Below are positions 1 through 11,461 of a stretch of DNA of 64,000 nucleotides, one piece after another. Where the stretch lies: contig CM114271.1 of the NCBI GenBank assembly GCA_050084515.1, positions 310,001 through 374,000 of the forward strand, in the 5' to 3' direction. A model generated the notes under the pieces. It worked only from the letters and a program-made list of their open reading frames with translations. It searched no databases and was not told the origin of the DNA. The DNA comes from Blasia pusilla. Taxonomy: Eukaryota; Marchantiophyta; Marchantiopsida; Blasiales. The position numbers and the translations under genes were made by a program. Each line of letters starts with the position of its first letter. Positions within the stretch are counted from its first letter, which is position 1.

Positions 1-282
1 TCCAACTGTAGTCTGGCTACTCGGCTTCGATTCCACCACCACATCCCCTACCGCCTTTATTACCTCGCTTTGCCCTACTACCAAGTCCGAGTTCTCCCCC
101 GCTACCGGGAGTACCGAGCCATCCGCCCACACAGAGGCCCTCGCTGGTTGGCTCAGCTCTGTGAACTCGGGATAATCGAAATCATCGCCCTGTGTGTTAA
201 ACTCTAGAAAAGTGTACGCATCATCGTGCGCCTGCGTTGCTGCATCATACAAATTGTGCGCTGCTGCTGCCTGCGTCGCCAT
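1..282 (-). CDS. UPF1: UPF1 RNA helicase, first coding exon (partial, runs off window start)
   Basis: Read on the minus strand from the ATG at 282-280, the frame is open to base 1 (94 codons). The residues after an alanine-rich start include DAYTFLEFNTQGDDFDYPEF, the N-terminal signature of plant UPF1 that precedes its Cys/His-rich UPF2-binding domain. UPF1 is the ATP-dependent superfamily 1 helicase of nonsense-mediated mRNA decay, acting on ribosome-associated mRNPs in the cytoplasm. The start is well supported: going upstream, the next in-frame signal is a stop (372-370) with no ATG between. The Cys/His and helicase domains lie outside the window, so integrity of the gene cannot be judged. 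It is divergently oriented to the next host gene, which starts 18.6 kb away. Seen: motif and start. Known: family role. Inferred: orthology. Confidence 0.88.
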   Translation of the reverse strand, partial: MATQAAAAHNLYDAATQAHDDAYTFLEFNTQGDDFDYPEFTELSQPARASVWADGSVLPVAGENSDLVVGQSEVIKAVGDVVVESKPSSQTTVG

Positions 283-1000
283 CTCCCCGTCCCTGTCTTT
301 CCTCGCCTTCGCATCCGTTCTTGTCACCTCTCCTTCAAATCTATGGCTATGGCTTCGAGAGCTTCCCACTCAGTCCCCCTACCACCCCCCTCCCTTCCCC
401 GCAACCACGAAGGCTTTCCGCTGCTTTCCCTCCTCCTCTCTTCCTCCTCCTGTCTTGCCTTCCTCCGGCCTAACCTCGGGTCGTAACCTCAACTTGCTTC
501 TCGCCCCACCGCTCACTCGTCTACTCATCATCCACCGCCTCTGGTCAGCGACCTACGGACACTTCAAATAAGACTAGTCCTTCGTTCGCCATTAAAGCCT
601 AGCTCGGATCGTAATCGCGGATTGGGCCGGCCGCTTTGTCATTCGTTTGTTCTCTCTCTCACGTTTGCTTACCGACGGCGGCCTCAAACAAACAAAACGT
701 GGAAGGTTTCTTTCGGGTAACAGGTCTATGCCAAATACTCCGACAAAACACGCTGGAGTCATACGAACAAATCTACCAATCTATTTCTTTGTGTTCCGTC
801 CCGCTCTCACACGTGTCTGTTCAAAATATACATTGTGACCTTGAGTGTCACATTTCGGTGATAAAAATCGATCGGTTATTCGCAGAGGGAGCACAGCATA
901 CAAATACATGTATACTATTAAAAAATCACATTGAAGCTTCTTTACTATTGGATGGAGATCCTCTTGGGAAGTGGATTTGTTAGATTTATTGTCATATTTT
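283..1000 (-). promoter_or_regulatory. 5' leader and probable promoter region of UPF1
   Basis: The first ~340 bases upstream of the UPF1 start are strongly pyrimidine-rich on the plus strand, hence purine-rich in the transcript, as is common for plant 5' leaders. Beyond ~600 the composition becomes AT-rich. I see no unambiguous TATA box, and the short open frames here have no recognisable motif. The promoter assignment rests only on position. Confidence 0.4.
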
Positions 1001-4000
1001 ATTGCATGTGTTTGTATATGCATGAAATTAACACTATAATTAAAAAAGTATGGAGTTAGAGAAACCCTCTTCAAATTGTTGACATATGTCCTTTCAGAAC
1101 TCCTCCCTTGTCGACATATGTCCGATTTAAGAGAAACAAACTAAATTCACATGGCAAGGATTTAATAGATGTCTAGAGTGTCTTTCCCCTCACCCCACTA
1201 GAGCGATCGTAGAGGTAAAAGATGCTAAGAAATCTTCACCTTCACATATGGCGGGCATTATGCATGTCTTGTGATTCCTTAGTTGTGTCGACATGCATGT
1301 ATACCTGTCATATTTATCTATTTATTTATATAAATAACGGAAGCAATCCACACCTTAGCTAACATGTATGTGAGCATTTTTTCATCCACAAATGTATTCA
1401 AATAATTTTGTGAGGTGTCTCAAGAAGGGCTAGGCAATTGCAAGAACTTACCTAGGTTAAGATCACTATCACTTTATACATATGCATAGCACGAGCATTC
1501 TTACTAGTATCCAAAAAAATTGTTTCTACTTCGTCATAGTTTGTTGGGTCATAAGGCAAGGATGGAAACCAAGAATGGCAAGGGAAAAATCCAACACCAT
1601 GCACAAGAGAAGAAATTTCCAAAGTGGAGAATGGAAATCATTTTTTGAGAGGCCATTTTCACACTAATGTTTTTTATTACTATTTTTGGTGTTTTTTGGC
1701 CCTTTTGTTGGTAAGACTTACTAGACAACCTTTCTCATTAATATTTCCTATCAAAAATAGATGAGAGGTGTTTGGACACATTATTTCAATTCTAAATATT
1801 ATTAAGCACGTGAACATTTCCATTTTGATATTTTATGTGCTTTCATCCAATGAAAATATAACATGTGTGTAGCCTTTTGATACATTTCTCTATTTGAGAG
1901 TGTAACATGCGAGAAGCATACGAAAATAACAACAAAGATATTAGTCAACATGCTATGAAAATTCTACAAAAAAATTTATCCATATGTTTAAGTACACCTT
2001 TTCGGAAAAAGATTATCAAAATTTTAAATAACACACTCTTTTTTCTTCTCCAAAAAATCTCCATATAGAATTTCACATCCAAAATGACCTCCATAACTTG
2101 AAGGTGTATGAATCCTTTTTTCAATAACACAAAATATAATTCAACATAAGACACTTCGTACATTTGGAAATAAATTCCCAATTTGTTGTTGAGTTGCATC
2201 TTAATCCCTCGTAATTCTTATATTAATATCCCAATGAATAAGGAATGATATATACATTCAATATCTTCGCATATATTTGTCCTGACCTTTGGGGTCATTT
2301 ACAATATTTGTTTTTTTCATACGACCCATATTCAACCCTTGCACTAACTATTGGCATGCGGATTCTAAACCCGAAATAGAGCAATAATCCTCCGTCCGAC
2401 CACTATTGTGGGGCTCTAAAGAAACCTTCAAGAATTGTCATGAACCTTGAGACATTAGAAAAACTACTATCATGGTCAAGTTTAAAAGTGAGAGGATACA
2501 AGATGAAAGGTTGGGAAAGTGGCTTTGCAATTAAATTCCTCTTATGACTATATTTCCATCATGTGTAAAACCATCTCCCACTCTTTTGCTCTCACATATT
2601 AAAAAAAAAATTATCCTGATGGACAACCAACATTGTTAGTTATAATCCTTCACCCTTCTTCTCTTACGTTTGCCTATCTAATAAAATTTACCCATATGTG
2701 GTTCCAACATAAGCACGTGCGCATCTAGTGCTTTCTACACTCGAGCAATTTTACCATCCCCACAAATTATTCTACCTTGCCCTCACAAATAGATTCACAA
2801 CTTCTACAATAAGATGCTAATATAGTAGGTGCATTTGATGTTGGTGAGATTATGTCCATCTTTGCATTTATGAAGTCCTCCTCTATGTGTACTCATATCT
2901 ATTATCTTCGTAAGCTAATCCCTAACGTCTTGTTCCAAACAGATTTTATACTTTTCTACATTCCATGACCTTGTTGGAGGACTATCGTATATTTTAATTA
3001 CAACACTAGTAATGTACCCATGTGTTTCTGTTTCTCAACTTCAAATGCCCACTAGAAACTCTGGAAATATGGAAGAATTTACAATCAATTCCTTGGATAA
3101 GTTGAGTTTTTTCATGTTCAAATGAATTGAATCCTTTCACCACACAACTGTGCAATGCCTTTTAGGCCACTTCTATAATTCTTGGGAATTCTTCTAATCC
3201 AATTTATGATAAATGTAGTAATTCCTTAAAAAAATAGGAGCAATGCAAATATATTTACCTTCTTCTTGAAATTACTCAACCTAGCGGTATCCTTAATATT
3301 TGCTAGATATTCCCTCTTATAGGGAATCTTCCTAAAATCAAAATTTTCATCCAAAATCCACTTGAGTCTCTTCCTTCGCATAAAGTGTCACTTTTATGAC
3401 AATGAATTTGAAAGTTGCTTATTCTGCCAAGTAAGCTTCTTCAATACAGCAGACTCTATGGCATAATTCCTCTCTAACTTGAGTCCTATAGCTTCTTTAA
3501 TTGTAAAAATTATAAAAAAATCATCACCTGACATCTATATGGTTAATGTTAGGTGATGATTCAACTGCTTTTTAAAAACATTTTTTATTTTTAACACTAT
3601 AAATACCATATGGGATATTCACAATACTCTTTGTCCATTGTAATCTATAATACTAGTAAGCTGCACGTGCTATGCACAAGAAATATATAAGTGTTTGAGG
3701 AGCTAATGTATAGCACGTGCAAGTAATAGATTAATGATACTACACATAAATTCAAATTTGTTTTTTTTGCCCGTAGCATGTGAAACCTTTTCTTGCCGCC
3801 CATTTGCCACATGTCAAGCATAGAGGTGTTTGCAAATCAAGAAGGAAATCTCCTATAATAATTTAGATTATTGGTGATGGGAATTTTAGCAACAAACATC
3901 TCTATGCTTCATACTTGTCCTTTTAGGTGGCCTGTGCTTTTGACACTTCTCCTCTCTAAATGTTTAGTTCCATCTAACTAAGATGGAAAACCGAGCAAGA

Positions 4001-4870
4001 TGAAGGTCAGAGATCTCCATATGGCTCTTCTTTCACATGTGTTAAGCATGTGAATATGGTATTATTAGATAACATTCTCTGGTTATTGGCCTAAAGTCAT
4101 CCCTAACACTTTTTAAATATCTCTCTTGTATACTTCCCTTCTTTGGCGTGCCTTATGCTATGTTCATAAGTTAACGTAAGTTCAAGACTAGCTTTCACTC
4201 TATTTCTTTTATTTCAATTGCAGATTTTTGTTTTTATTTTGCTTCATACTATTAAAATTAGGGAGCTTGGTTCAAGTAGCCTACCAAGAGGATAACATTG
4301 TATAAGCAAAGATACTTATGGAATGTCGATGAGACACAATGTTTAGTGCCTCGTATATTCCCCTCTCTTCGTGGTAAGTGATCTAGTAAGGGGATCCTAT
4401 CCTCTTATTGTCAACTTAGGTAAGACATAGTTCAATACATATCTAAGTTGAATAAAACATGAGCGGTTACATAAGATAATCATATGATTTTCTTCATTCT
4501 TCAAGGTCTTGAAAAAGGTTAAAAGTCTTTTAAGAACTATATTTATGTGAGAGAGAAATATTTAACTTTTTAAGAATTAGCCCAAGAATTAATTAGTTAG
4601 GAGATGCACCTAGTTGGCAACAATAACTCGCCAAATATGCAAAAGAGCATCCTATTTGTAAATGATAAATCAAATAGAGGTAGAGGTCCAAATAGAAGAT
4701 TTCATGGTCGTAACGGATATCCACAGATAGAGAAAGAGCCATCTGACATAATTTAACTTTGTCACATCTGAGTAGCCGATAGGCCGAGATCTATCGTGGA
4801 TAGGGCGTAGGAGCCAGCGGACTATCTTGAGTGTAACTTTGTCCCACGGTGTCGGATGAGGTTGAGGATA
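1001..4870. other. AT-rich intergenic sequence, no recognisable gene
   Basis: About 3.9 kb of AT-rich DNA with stops in all frames. I could not recognise a protein motif, RNA gene or clear repeat end. It probably consists of very old transposon remains, but nothing I can name supports that. Confidence 0.5.
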
Positions 4871-4879
4871 AGTCCATTG

Positions 4880-5560
4880 TGTCAGGAACGTCGTTTCTGA
4901 CAACTTTCATGTTGAGATCTTTTACAGCCGGATGATTTGTTGACCAGGTCACCCGCCCCTGGTAACTTGTGCGCGCAGGTTATCAAGGGAAGGGCTATTT
5001 TTAGGGAAAGAGCCTTTTGGCTCTTCCCAACCCTATATAAGAGAGGAAGATGGCTTTCCTAAGCCATCTTTCTCATGTTGGGCCGTTGGAGCACCTCCCT
5101 TGTATGTGTGTGAGCTAGGAATAGGGTGCTAGCGTCCGGATTCCTTTATAGCACAGGGTGGATGAAGCTCGATATGCCGATGTAGATTGAGGAGTGGAGT
5201 TTTAGGTCGGGTGTGCCGTTTTTACTACTCTTTATTTTTACATGAGAAAGATGTCAGGGGGCTGGTGGGAATTCGTTGTTTGCAGGTAGGCAAGCGAGTT
5301 GCCTTGGTCGGGAGCCCCTGGAGACGTGTGTGTGACGTTTTGTGTCATTTTTCTGTTCGGAAGGCCGTGGGCGGAAGCGCTGTCTGTTTTTCTCAGATTT
5401 TGCTGGTGCGGATTGATGGGGGACAACAGCCGAGTGTAGCGTGTGGTGGGGCGTCGGGTGTATGCAAGTGAGGGTGTCGAGAGAGAGAAGAAAGGAAGGT
5501 TTGGGCTTGCAGCCGCCGGGGGCTGTTAAGTAAAGACGGCTAGCTAGGTCGCGGCCGGGC
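4880..5560 (+). promoter_or_regulatory. Probable 5' LTR promoter of the gypsy element, TATA box between two hairpins
   Basis: A sharp shift from AT-rich to GC-rich sequence begins with TGTCAGGAACG near 4880, a plausible LTR start. A TATA box (TATATA, 5034-5039) lies between two hairpins: 5008-5025 (7-bp arms, TTTT loop) and 5047-5070 (10-bp perfect arms, TCCT loop). The position upstream of gag fits U3-R of a 5' LTR. I could not find the matching 3' LTR or a convincing primer-binding site, so both boundaries are provisional. Confidence 0.45.
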
Positions 5561-6455
5561 TAGGGTTAGGTCGCGGGCGAGGGACGCGGACGGCAGACGG
5601 GCTGGCCAAGCCCTCCCCCGCATTTAGGGCCCAAGGGGCCCGCATAGGGCCGCCGACCCAAGTTCTCCCCAAGTTCTCCCCCCCTCTCCAACGTGGTAGC
5701 ACCGACCATAGTCGGTCGGACAGTTGTAGCGAACGTGGTTGGTAGCACGGACGAGGTCGGTCAGGCAAACGCGGTGACGCATGGGCAACGTGATGGCAGG
5801 GAGGACGTCGACGTGTTGAGTGAATGACAAGGTGAACAGCGGGCGTGACATGATGTTTTGGGGGCGCGATAGGGCGTTGCGAGAGTTTACGATGGAGGGG
5901 CAGTGTGCATGATGCCGACGGGTTGACCGCATCTGTTGACGGGAGGACCGACGTGTTGGTCGAGGGGAGTGTTATGTTGCGGAGATTGTCATATCATGTG
6001 GAGGAGTGCATATTGACGGTGCAGCAGGTTGGAGGGCGTGATCAGGTTACCCATTCGAGTCCCTTTTCCCGCACTTGTCGTGTGTGATTGAGAGTGCTGG
6101 GTATCGGGTAGTAGCTGGTGCTAGATGGGTGCATTGATGGTGACGAGTGTAGATTCTTTTCATGTGTAGCATGTTGGTGGATATACGGCGGTTGCCGAGT
6201 AGGGGTCGCGTGTATGACCCGAGAGAGTGTCGCTAGGTTAGGTGAGTTAGTTGGGAGGCTCATGGTGAGCCCGAGTGTTGAGCGTGCGTGAGGCCGGGTA
6301 TGTCATCACGGGATTGACGTTAGCATAGGTGAGCTAGTGAGGCGTGTGGGAGACTCTCGGTGAGTCTGAGTGCTTGAGCGGGTGAGACAGGGTTTGTCAT
6401 CACGGCGTTCTGCCAGGGTTCGGAAGAACGGGGTAGTGCGAGCAGTGGTAGTGGT

Positions 6456-8285
6456 GTGACACGCAGTGGAGTGAGATACCGAGGGGTTACCAGTGAGGAG
6501 CTCCCTCGACATCCATCCGTGACTGGATCGTCATCACTGGACACTGGTCTTGGTGACGAGATTACCGAGAGAGACAGTAGTACTTTGCAGGAGATGGACG
6601 ACATGGGCCATCGGGGCATGCGTTGTTTCTCAGGTGCAGTGGGCACCATCGACTTAGATGATTTCATCCAAGAGTTCGACACATGGTGCAACTTCTAGGA
6701 GATACGGACCCCGACACGGTTCAACCCTTTCATGGCATGGAAGGGGTTGTTCCAGCACTTGGAGGGTCCTCCGATGGATGACTACATGGAGTTTCGATCA
6801 CTATATTCAATAGAGATCGATGCCTGGAGGATATATTGGGCTCCAGGGTATGTGTCCACTAGTGGTCGCGAGGCATATGATGGGATTGTGAGAGGAGAGA
6901 GACCCACACCAGCAGCCCGGAGACTAGATGGAGAGGAGGGCAGTGAGACAGGTGATGTGGCAGAGACCTCTGGTGGTAGAGGGCCACCCAGCTTTAGCCC
7001 CACAGTGGAGTTCTTCCGACAGTTGGGGAAGAGCTACCAGGGCGTACGCACCGACAAGCTGAAGAGTCTACAGGATTTTCAACGACGATCGGGTGAGAGA
7101 CTGAGATAATCATTCACACGCATAAGGAGGCTGATCATTGCTACGTTTGGAGTGACTGAGGCGCAGTCAGTCAACATGAGTGAGGAGCAGGTAGTGACCG
7201 CTGGATTTTCTCGAGAGTCGACGGGTCCACGAGCGCCGGTGACCCCACAGGTGCAACAGCGAGCACCAGTACCACGGGAGCGGGCCAGTGTGCCTAGAGA
7301 GCAGGGCGGGTACCGTGAGCCTATGAGGCAACGACCCGCACCTACATATGTTGCCCAGTAGGGACCGATGTGGTCTTGTTGGACGTGTGGAGGGGCCCAT
7401 AGGCAGAGAGAGGCGCCTGGCCTAGAGAGGACCACGGCGCCTCCGATTGCTCAGGAGCCATAGAGGATGGCCCCACCACAGCACAAGTGTGACCATTGCC
7501 ACAGATATGGTCACACTAGGGATAGATGTTTTGACCTTCGACGAGGGGCACGTCCAGAGGTAGGCCGAGGGCCTCGGGGCGGTCGTCCTGGAGGAGGTCG
7601 GGGAGTTCTTCCTGGACGTGGTGGTAGAGGACCACCACCAGCTAGAGGAGATGGAGCACGAGCACTAGAGCCGGCGCTTCTCTCACGCATCGATCAGTTG
7701 GAGCAGAGGATTGCTACCATGACGATGATGCAGCTTAGGGAAGGCACAGAGCTGCGAGCAGCTAGTGTGACTCCAGTCTCTACCTCTTACCCTGAACCGG
7801 GTGAGGATCTCTCTAGTATGGGATTCATGTGTAGTGTAGCCTTGGTTGAGGCAGCTGCAGTGGTGACTCGGGGTGCTGCGAGAGGCACCGAGCCATCGAG
7901 AAGTGGAGTTGAGATTGACCCACCAGAGGGGAGCGATGGGCGGCAGGCCAGGGTTCCACAATCGTTCACATTGTCGGAGGCACTACACACACCATCGATG
8001 GTGCCTCGACGACCAGCGGTGCCTACAGTTCAGGCACCTACGTCGACGTCACGAGGAGTTGGAGTGAGAACTCCTATGCCGGCTCGAGTGGAGTCAGCGT
8101 CGACCATAGTGTTGGAGATGACCACTAGAGTGAGTCAGACTACGCTATTTTCCGCCATAGAGTTGGCGACGTTGGGAGTTGGACCAATTGAGGTGTTCCG
8201 GTTGGCCGCCACATTGTATGAGCGTGGAGAGATGACTGCTTCTTGTTCAGAGGTAGTTGAGGAGGTGGTGGACTTGCCCTCATAG
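6456..8285 (+). pseudogene. Gypsy gag (broken by stops)
   Basis: Gag must be read across several frames. The N-terminal part (6456-7109) contains the block IYWAPGYVSTSGREAYDG and a conserved PSFSP...EFF segment, interrupted by a stop near 6697 and another at 7107-7109. The C-terminal part has a degenerate first zinc knuckle starting at 7377 (CWTC then GGAH, last Cys lost) and an intact second CCHC knuckle at 7488-7529 (CDHCHRYGHTRDRC). A Gly/Arg-rich tract follows it (7530-7660), typical of nucleic-acid-binding nucleocapsid. Compared with the second copy at 62.5-63.5 kb, this copy lacks roughly 120 bases between the GVTEA and EEQVVTA blocks, while that copy lacks a segment present here near 6720-6790. 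Confidence 0.75.
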
Positions 8286-8314
8286 CCTGTGCTTGGGACG
8301 TTCCCCAAAGAGTC

Positions 8315-8860
8315 ATGGCATGCGGCGGCGGCAAAGTTGGTAGATATGCCAGCTCTACCAGCCATACAGCGAGCAGTGGTGACACTGGAGTAGTGTTACT
8401 GGATAACCGAGCTCGAGTATTTCGCTTGGTTAGTCCGACGGGGACGGTATACCACCCGTTGCGCGTCCTACTTGATTTGGGAGCGCAACCCTTGATGTTA
8501 GGGAAGGCGGCGTGTTTAGCGTTGGGGTTACGGAAGGCCGACATTGAGCCTTGTCCCTTCCAGATCTGAGACCTCGATTGGGGCGTATCACCCACTCGAG
8601 ATATGACTCGACATGAGATTGTTGTCGAGTCCAAGAGAGCATGCGACGGATAGTGCTATGGTGCGCACGCGTGCGATTACGACACCACCGAGTAAATGCG
8701 ATGTGTTGGTGGGGAGTACAGTGTTATATCCCCTAGGATTCATCCTTGACTTCTGGGAGGAAACCGTTGCTTATCGGCCAGGATGGCGGTCAGGTGACGG
8801 CCGGATGAGTCAGTTACCCGTGCAGTTTGCGGGACGAGGTGGTCGATCACGAGGCGAGTC
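8315..8860 (+). pseudogene. Retropepsin-like aspartic protease
   Basis: The segment RVLLDLGAQPLMLG (about 8464-8505) is the aspartic protease active-site region of a gypsy pol. The usual D-S/T-G-A is here D-L-G-A (Asp at 8474-8476), so the copy is probably inactive. A frame change near 8570-8613 leads into the block DVLVGSTVLYPLGFILDFW, the protease C-terminal strand region, with the conserved run LPVQF shortly after. The frame continues to 9215 as a linker running into the methyltransferase. Confidence 0.6.
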
Positions 8861-9162
8861 TGTGACCACGTTGGCGGCTTTCACATGGAGTGTTAGATGG
8901 CTAGGAGAGTTGTTGGAGGGGAACGCACATGCGGAGGATGTCCCAGTAGCGGATAGTCCCACGGAGAGACAGGCCATGGCGGGTGTCTCTTCCCATGTTG
9001 GCGAGGCCTCTTCACCATTGTGGGGTACGACTCGAGAGCTACAGAGGAGTGCCGACGACCTCGTGAGGCAAGCGTGGAGTCATGTTTTTATCCTAGAGCA
9101 GCGAGAGTCACGTGGCGATCGGGCTCTTGGAGTGGAGACGATGACCCCACTAGATACCACAC

Positions 9163-10159
9163 TTGTTGTGTGGCAGTGCCAAGAGGAGGGTGTTAGATCT
9201 CTTCGGAGGGATTAGCACCGGATTGGCTGCCATATTGCAGGCGGGCATACGGGTGCATCAGTACCTTTATGTGGAGAGAGATGACACCGCGCGGCGAGTA
9301 TCATTACGTCACTTGGCGAGATTGGTCCAGAGGTATGTTGAGTTGTTGTCGGTATCTGCAGTACGGGGATACCAGCATACGCTACCCGCCGATATCTCTT
9401 TGGTGGGGGTGCAGGATCTGGATAGAGTTGGCACCATTCATTTGGTGATTGCTGGATGGCCATGTCAGGGTCATTCATCAGCTGGCCGAGGATTTGGATT
9501 GCAGGATCCGAGGTCAGGGATGTTTTGGGAGATGCTGCGAGTATTACGACACTTGCAGGAGAGTCAAATATGTAATCCAGCGTACATTTTGAGTGTCGTT
9601 GTTGGGAGACACTCGTGCACGTGTGATGACGAGTGTACATCAGGTGAGGTCCTGGTTGGGACTTGCTGTGTTGTTAGATGTAGCGAGAGTTGGGTCACGT
9701 GCCCATCGTCCACGACTATGGTGGACGAACCTGATACCATCAAAGGTATTGAGTCAAGCCTACAGTGGAGTCCAGAGAGCACCACATCTCACAGTGGATG
9801 CTATTTTGGGCTCAGGGCGTCGATCTCAGGTGGTGACACGGGATGATAGACCACTGTTGGCCATGGCCAATAGGGTGGGGGAGTTGAGGGCAGCCTTACC
9901 TACGTTGGTGAGCTTCCCAGCATCCCATGCCTTTCGTCAGGGAGGGCCAGGCATGATTTGGGATGAGGTGACCGGAGCATTGGAGGAGCCTACAGCAAAT
10001 GAGCGCGAGCGCGCCATGGGGTTTACCACCGGTACTACGGCGGTGCCAGGGATGACTGAGGGATCACGGAGACAGGTGTTGGGGCAGGCGATGGACCTCA
10101 AGAGTCTCACATGGATAGTCAGCCTAGGTATGGCTGAGCACAGACGGATGCGAGTGTGA
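9163..10159 (+). pseudogene. C5-cytosine DNA methyltransferase (DNMT3-like) inside gypsy pol, one frameshift
   Basis: Two overlapping frames (9163-9846 and 9593-10159) carry nearly all C5-MTase motifs in canonical order. Motif I (SAM binding) is VLDLFGGISTG at 9190-9222. Motif IV has catalytic Cys in GWPCQGHSSAGRG (Cys codon 9463-9465), followed by LQDPRSGMFWE. Motif VIII is SRAHRPRLWWTN near 9690-9730. Motif IX has ANERERAMGF and motif X RRQVLGQAMD (residues 159-168 of the second frame). Motif VI (ENV) falls exactly where the frames change, at 9588-9595, and its Glu is missing. Canonical I-to-X order argues against the plant DRM family, whose motifs are permuted; the short target-recognition region and motif I resemble DNMT3. 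It lies between protease and RT on the same strand, without introns, so it is an element gene and not a host gene. Confidence 0.88.
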
Positions 10160-10429
10160 TCCATGCCGTCACATCCACGAGTTGGACCATTTCCTACAGG
10201 GTCTGTACAGGCATTGGCTGGGGGCGAGACGAGGAGAGATAGGCACCCATGGACTTCCTAGGACGTCGTTCGAGCAGAGAGTGCGAAGGCGGCTAGAGTA
10301 GCACATATTCATTTTTTGGATGAGGAGCATGGTGTAGGAGGTCAGAGTGGAGTGGCTCTTGTGGAGGTGTCTAGGATTGCTACATAGCAACCAAAGTCGG
10401 AGGTTTCATCCTCTCCGAGTGAGGTCACG

Positions 10430-11461
10430 ATGGAGACTTGGGAGCCTGTGATAGGTCTCAAGTTGATAGGAGGAGAGCGACGGCGAGTTCATAGGTTTCT
10501 GAGAGGGCATGTCAGTTGTTTTGCCTTCAGTATGAGAGACTTGGGTATGCTAAAGGGTCCCGGGATACGGATTGAGTTGGCTAGTGATACGCCAATCTTT
10601 CGTCAACCCTACAGGTATTCTGATATGGAGCGAGCCTTGATTCAGAGCAAGAGTCAAGACTTGTTGGAGGCAGGACTTGTGGAGTTATCACATGGGGAGT
10701 ATGCATCTGCCATAGTCATGCCGGCGAAGAAGGATATGTATGGCAATTGGACAGATAGGCGGATGTGTGGAGATTACCGTCCTATCAACCGACAGACGAG
10801 GTCAGATCGGTATGCCATGCCTACTCCTGAGGAGATCTTTGATGCGGTAGGGCATGCAAAGATCTTCAGTACTTTAGATCTCCGTGCTGGCTATCATCAA
10901 CTTCCTATATGGTTGGAGGACAAGGAGAAGACAACATTCTGGGGGATAGATCGGTTCGGGAGAGATTGCTTGTATCAGTGGTGGTTCTTACCATTTGGAT
11001 TGAAGAACGCGCCTGCGGAGTTTCAGAGAGTGATGGATAGGATTCTGGCTGGCTTGGATTTTGTACGATGTTACATAGATGATATTCTTATCTTCAGTTC
11101 CACGGTTGAGGAGCATGAGCGACACTTGAAGGAGGTATTTCGGAGATTGCAGTTACATGGACTGAAGTTACATCCAGGCAAGTGCAGATTCTTTCAGGAG
11201 CAGATTGAGTACTTGGGACACACCATATACCCGAGTGGGTTAGGCGTTCAGCAGACGAAGGTAGAGGCTATTGCGCACATTCCACGCCCTACAGATGTGA
11301 GTCGAGTCCGAGCATTTCTTGGACTGGCGAACTTCTATCGACGGTATGTCAAGGGTTTTAGTGCGATCACAAAGTCTTTGACCTTGTTGACGAGACTTGA
11401 TCAGGTGTGGTTGTGGGGAGATGATCAAGAGCGAGCATTTCAGAGCTCAGGACAAAGTTGA
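10430..11461 (+). CDS. Ty3/gypsy reverse transcriptase (open)
   Basis: This is an uninterrupted 343-codon frame. The fingers/palm motifs are in order: PIFRQPYRYSDMER, MCGDYRPINRQT, FSTLDLRAGYHQLP (first catalytic Asp), LPFGLKNAPAEFQRVMD and the active-site box CYIDDILIFSS (11066-11098, YIDD). The primer grip/thumb block GKCRFFQEQIEYLGHTI and the connection region FLGLANFYRRYVKGFS follow. This order and these motifs are diagnostic of the gypsy/Metaviridae RT. The frame ends just after AFQSS where a frame change leads into RNase H. It is the best preserved domain of the element and suitable for phylogeny. Confidence 0.92.
   Translation: METWEPVIGLKLIGGERRRVHRFLRGHVSCFAFSMRDLGMLKGPGIRIELASDTPIFRQPYRYSDMERALIQSKSQDLLEAGLVELSHGEYASAIVMPAKKDMYGNWTDRRMCGDYRPINRQTRSDRYAMPTPEEIFDAVGHAKIFSTLDLRAGYHQLPIWLEDKEKTTFWGIDRFGRDCLYQWWFLPFGLKNAPAEFQRVMDRILAGLDFVRCYIDDILIFSSTVEEHERHLKEVFRRLQLHGLKLHPGKCRFFQEQIEYLGHTIYPSGLGVQQTKVEAIAHIPRPTDVSRVRAFLGLANFYRRYVKGFSAITKSLTLLTRLDQVWLWGDDQERAFQSSGQS

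Noticed and set aside
194-571. Plus-strand frames at the window start
   Set aside because: They are shadows of the UPF1 first exon and its pyrimidine-rich leader on the opposite strand.
9163-10159. Host DNA methyltransferase gene or DRM-type enzyme
   Set aside because: The motif order is canonical, not permuted as in DRM, there are no introns, and protease and RT of the same element flank it on the same strand.
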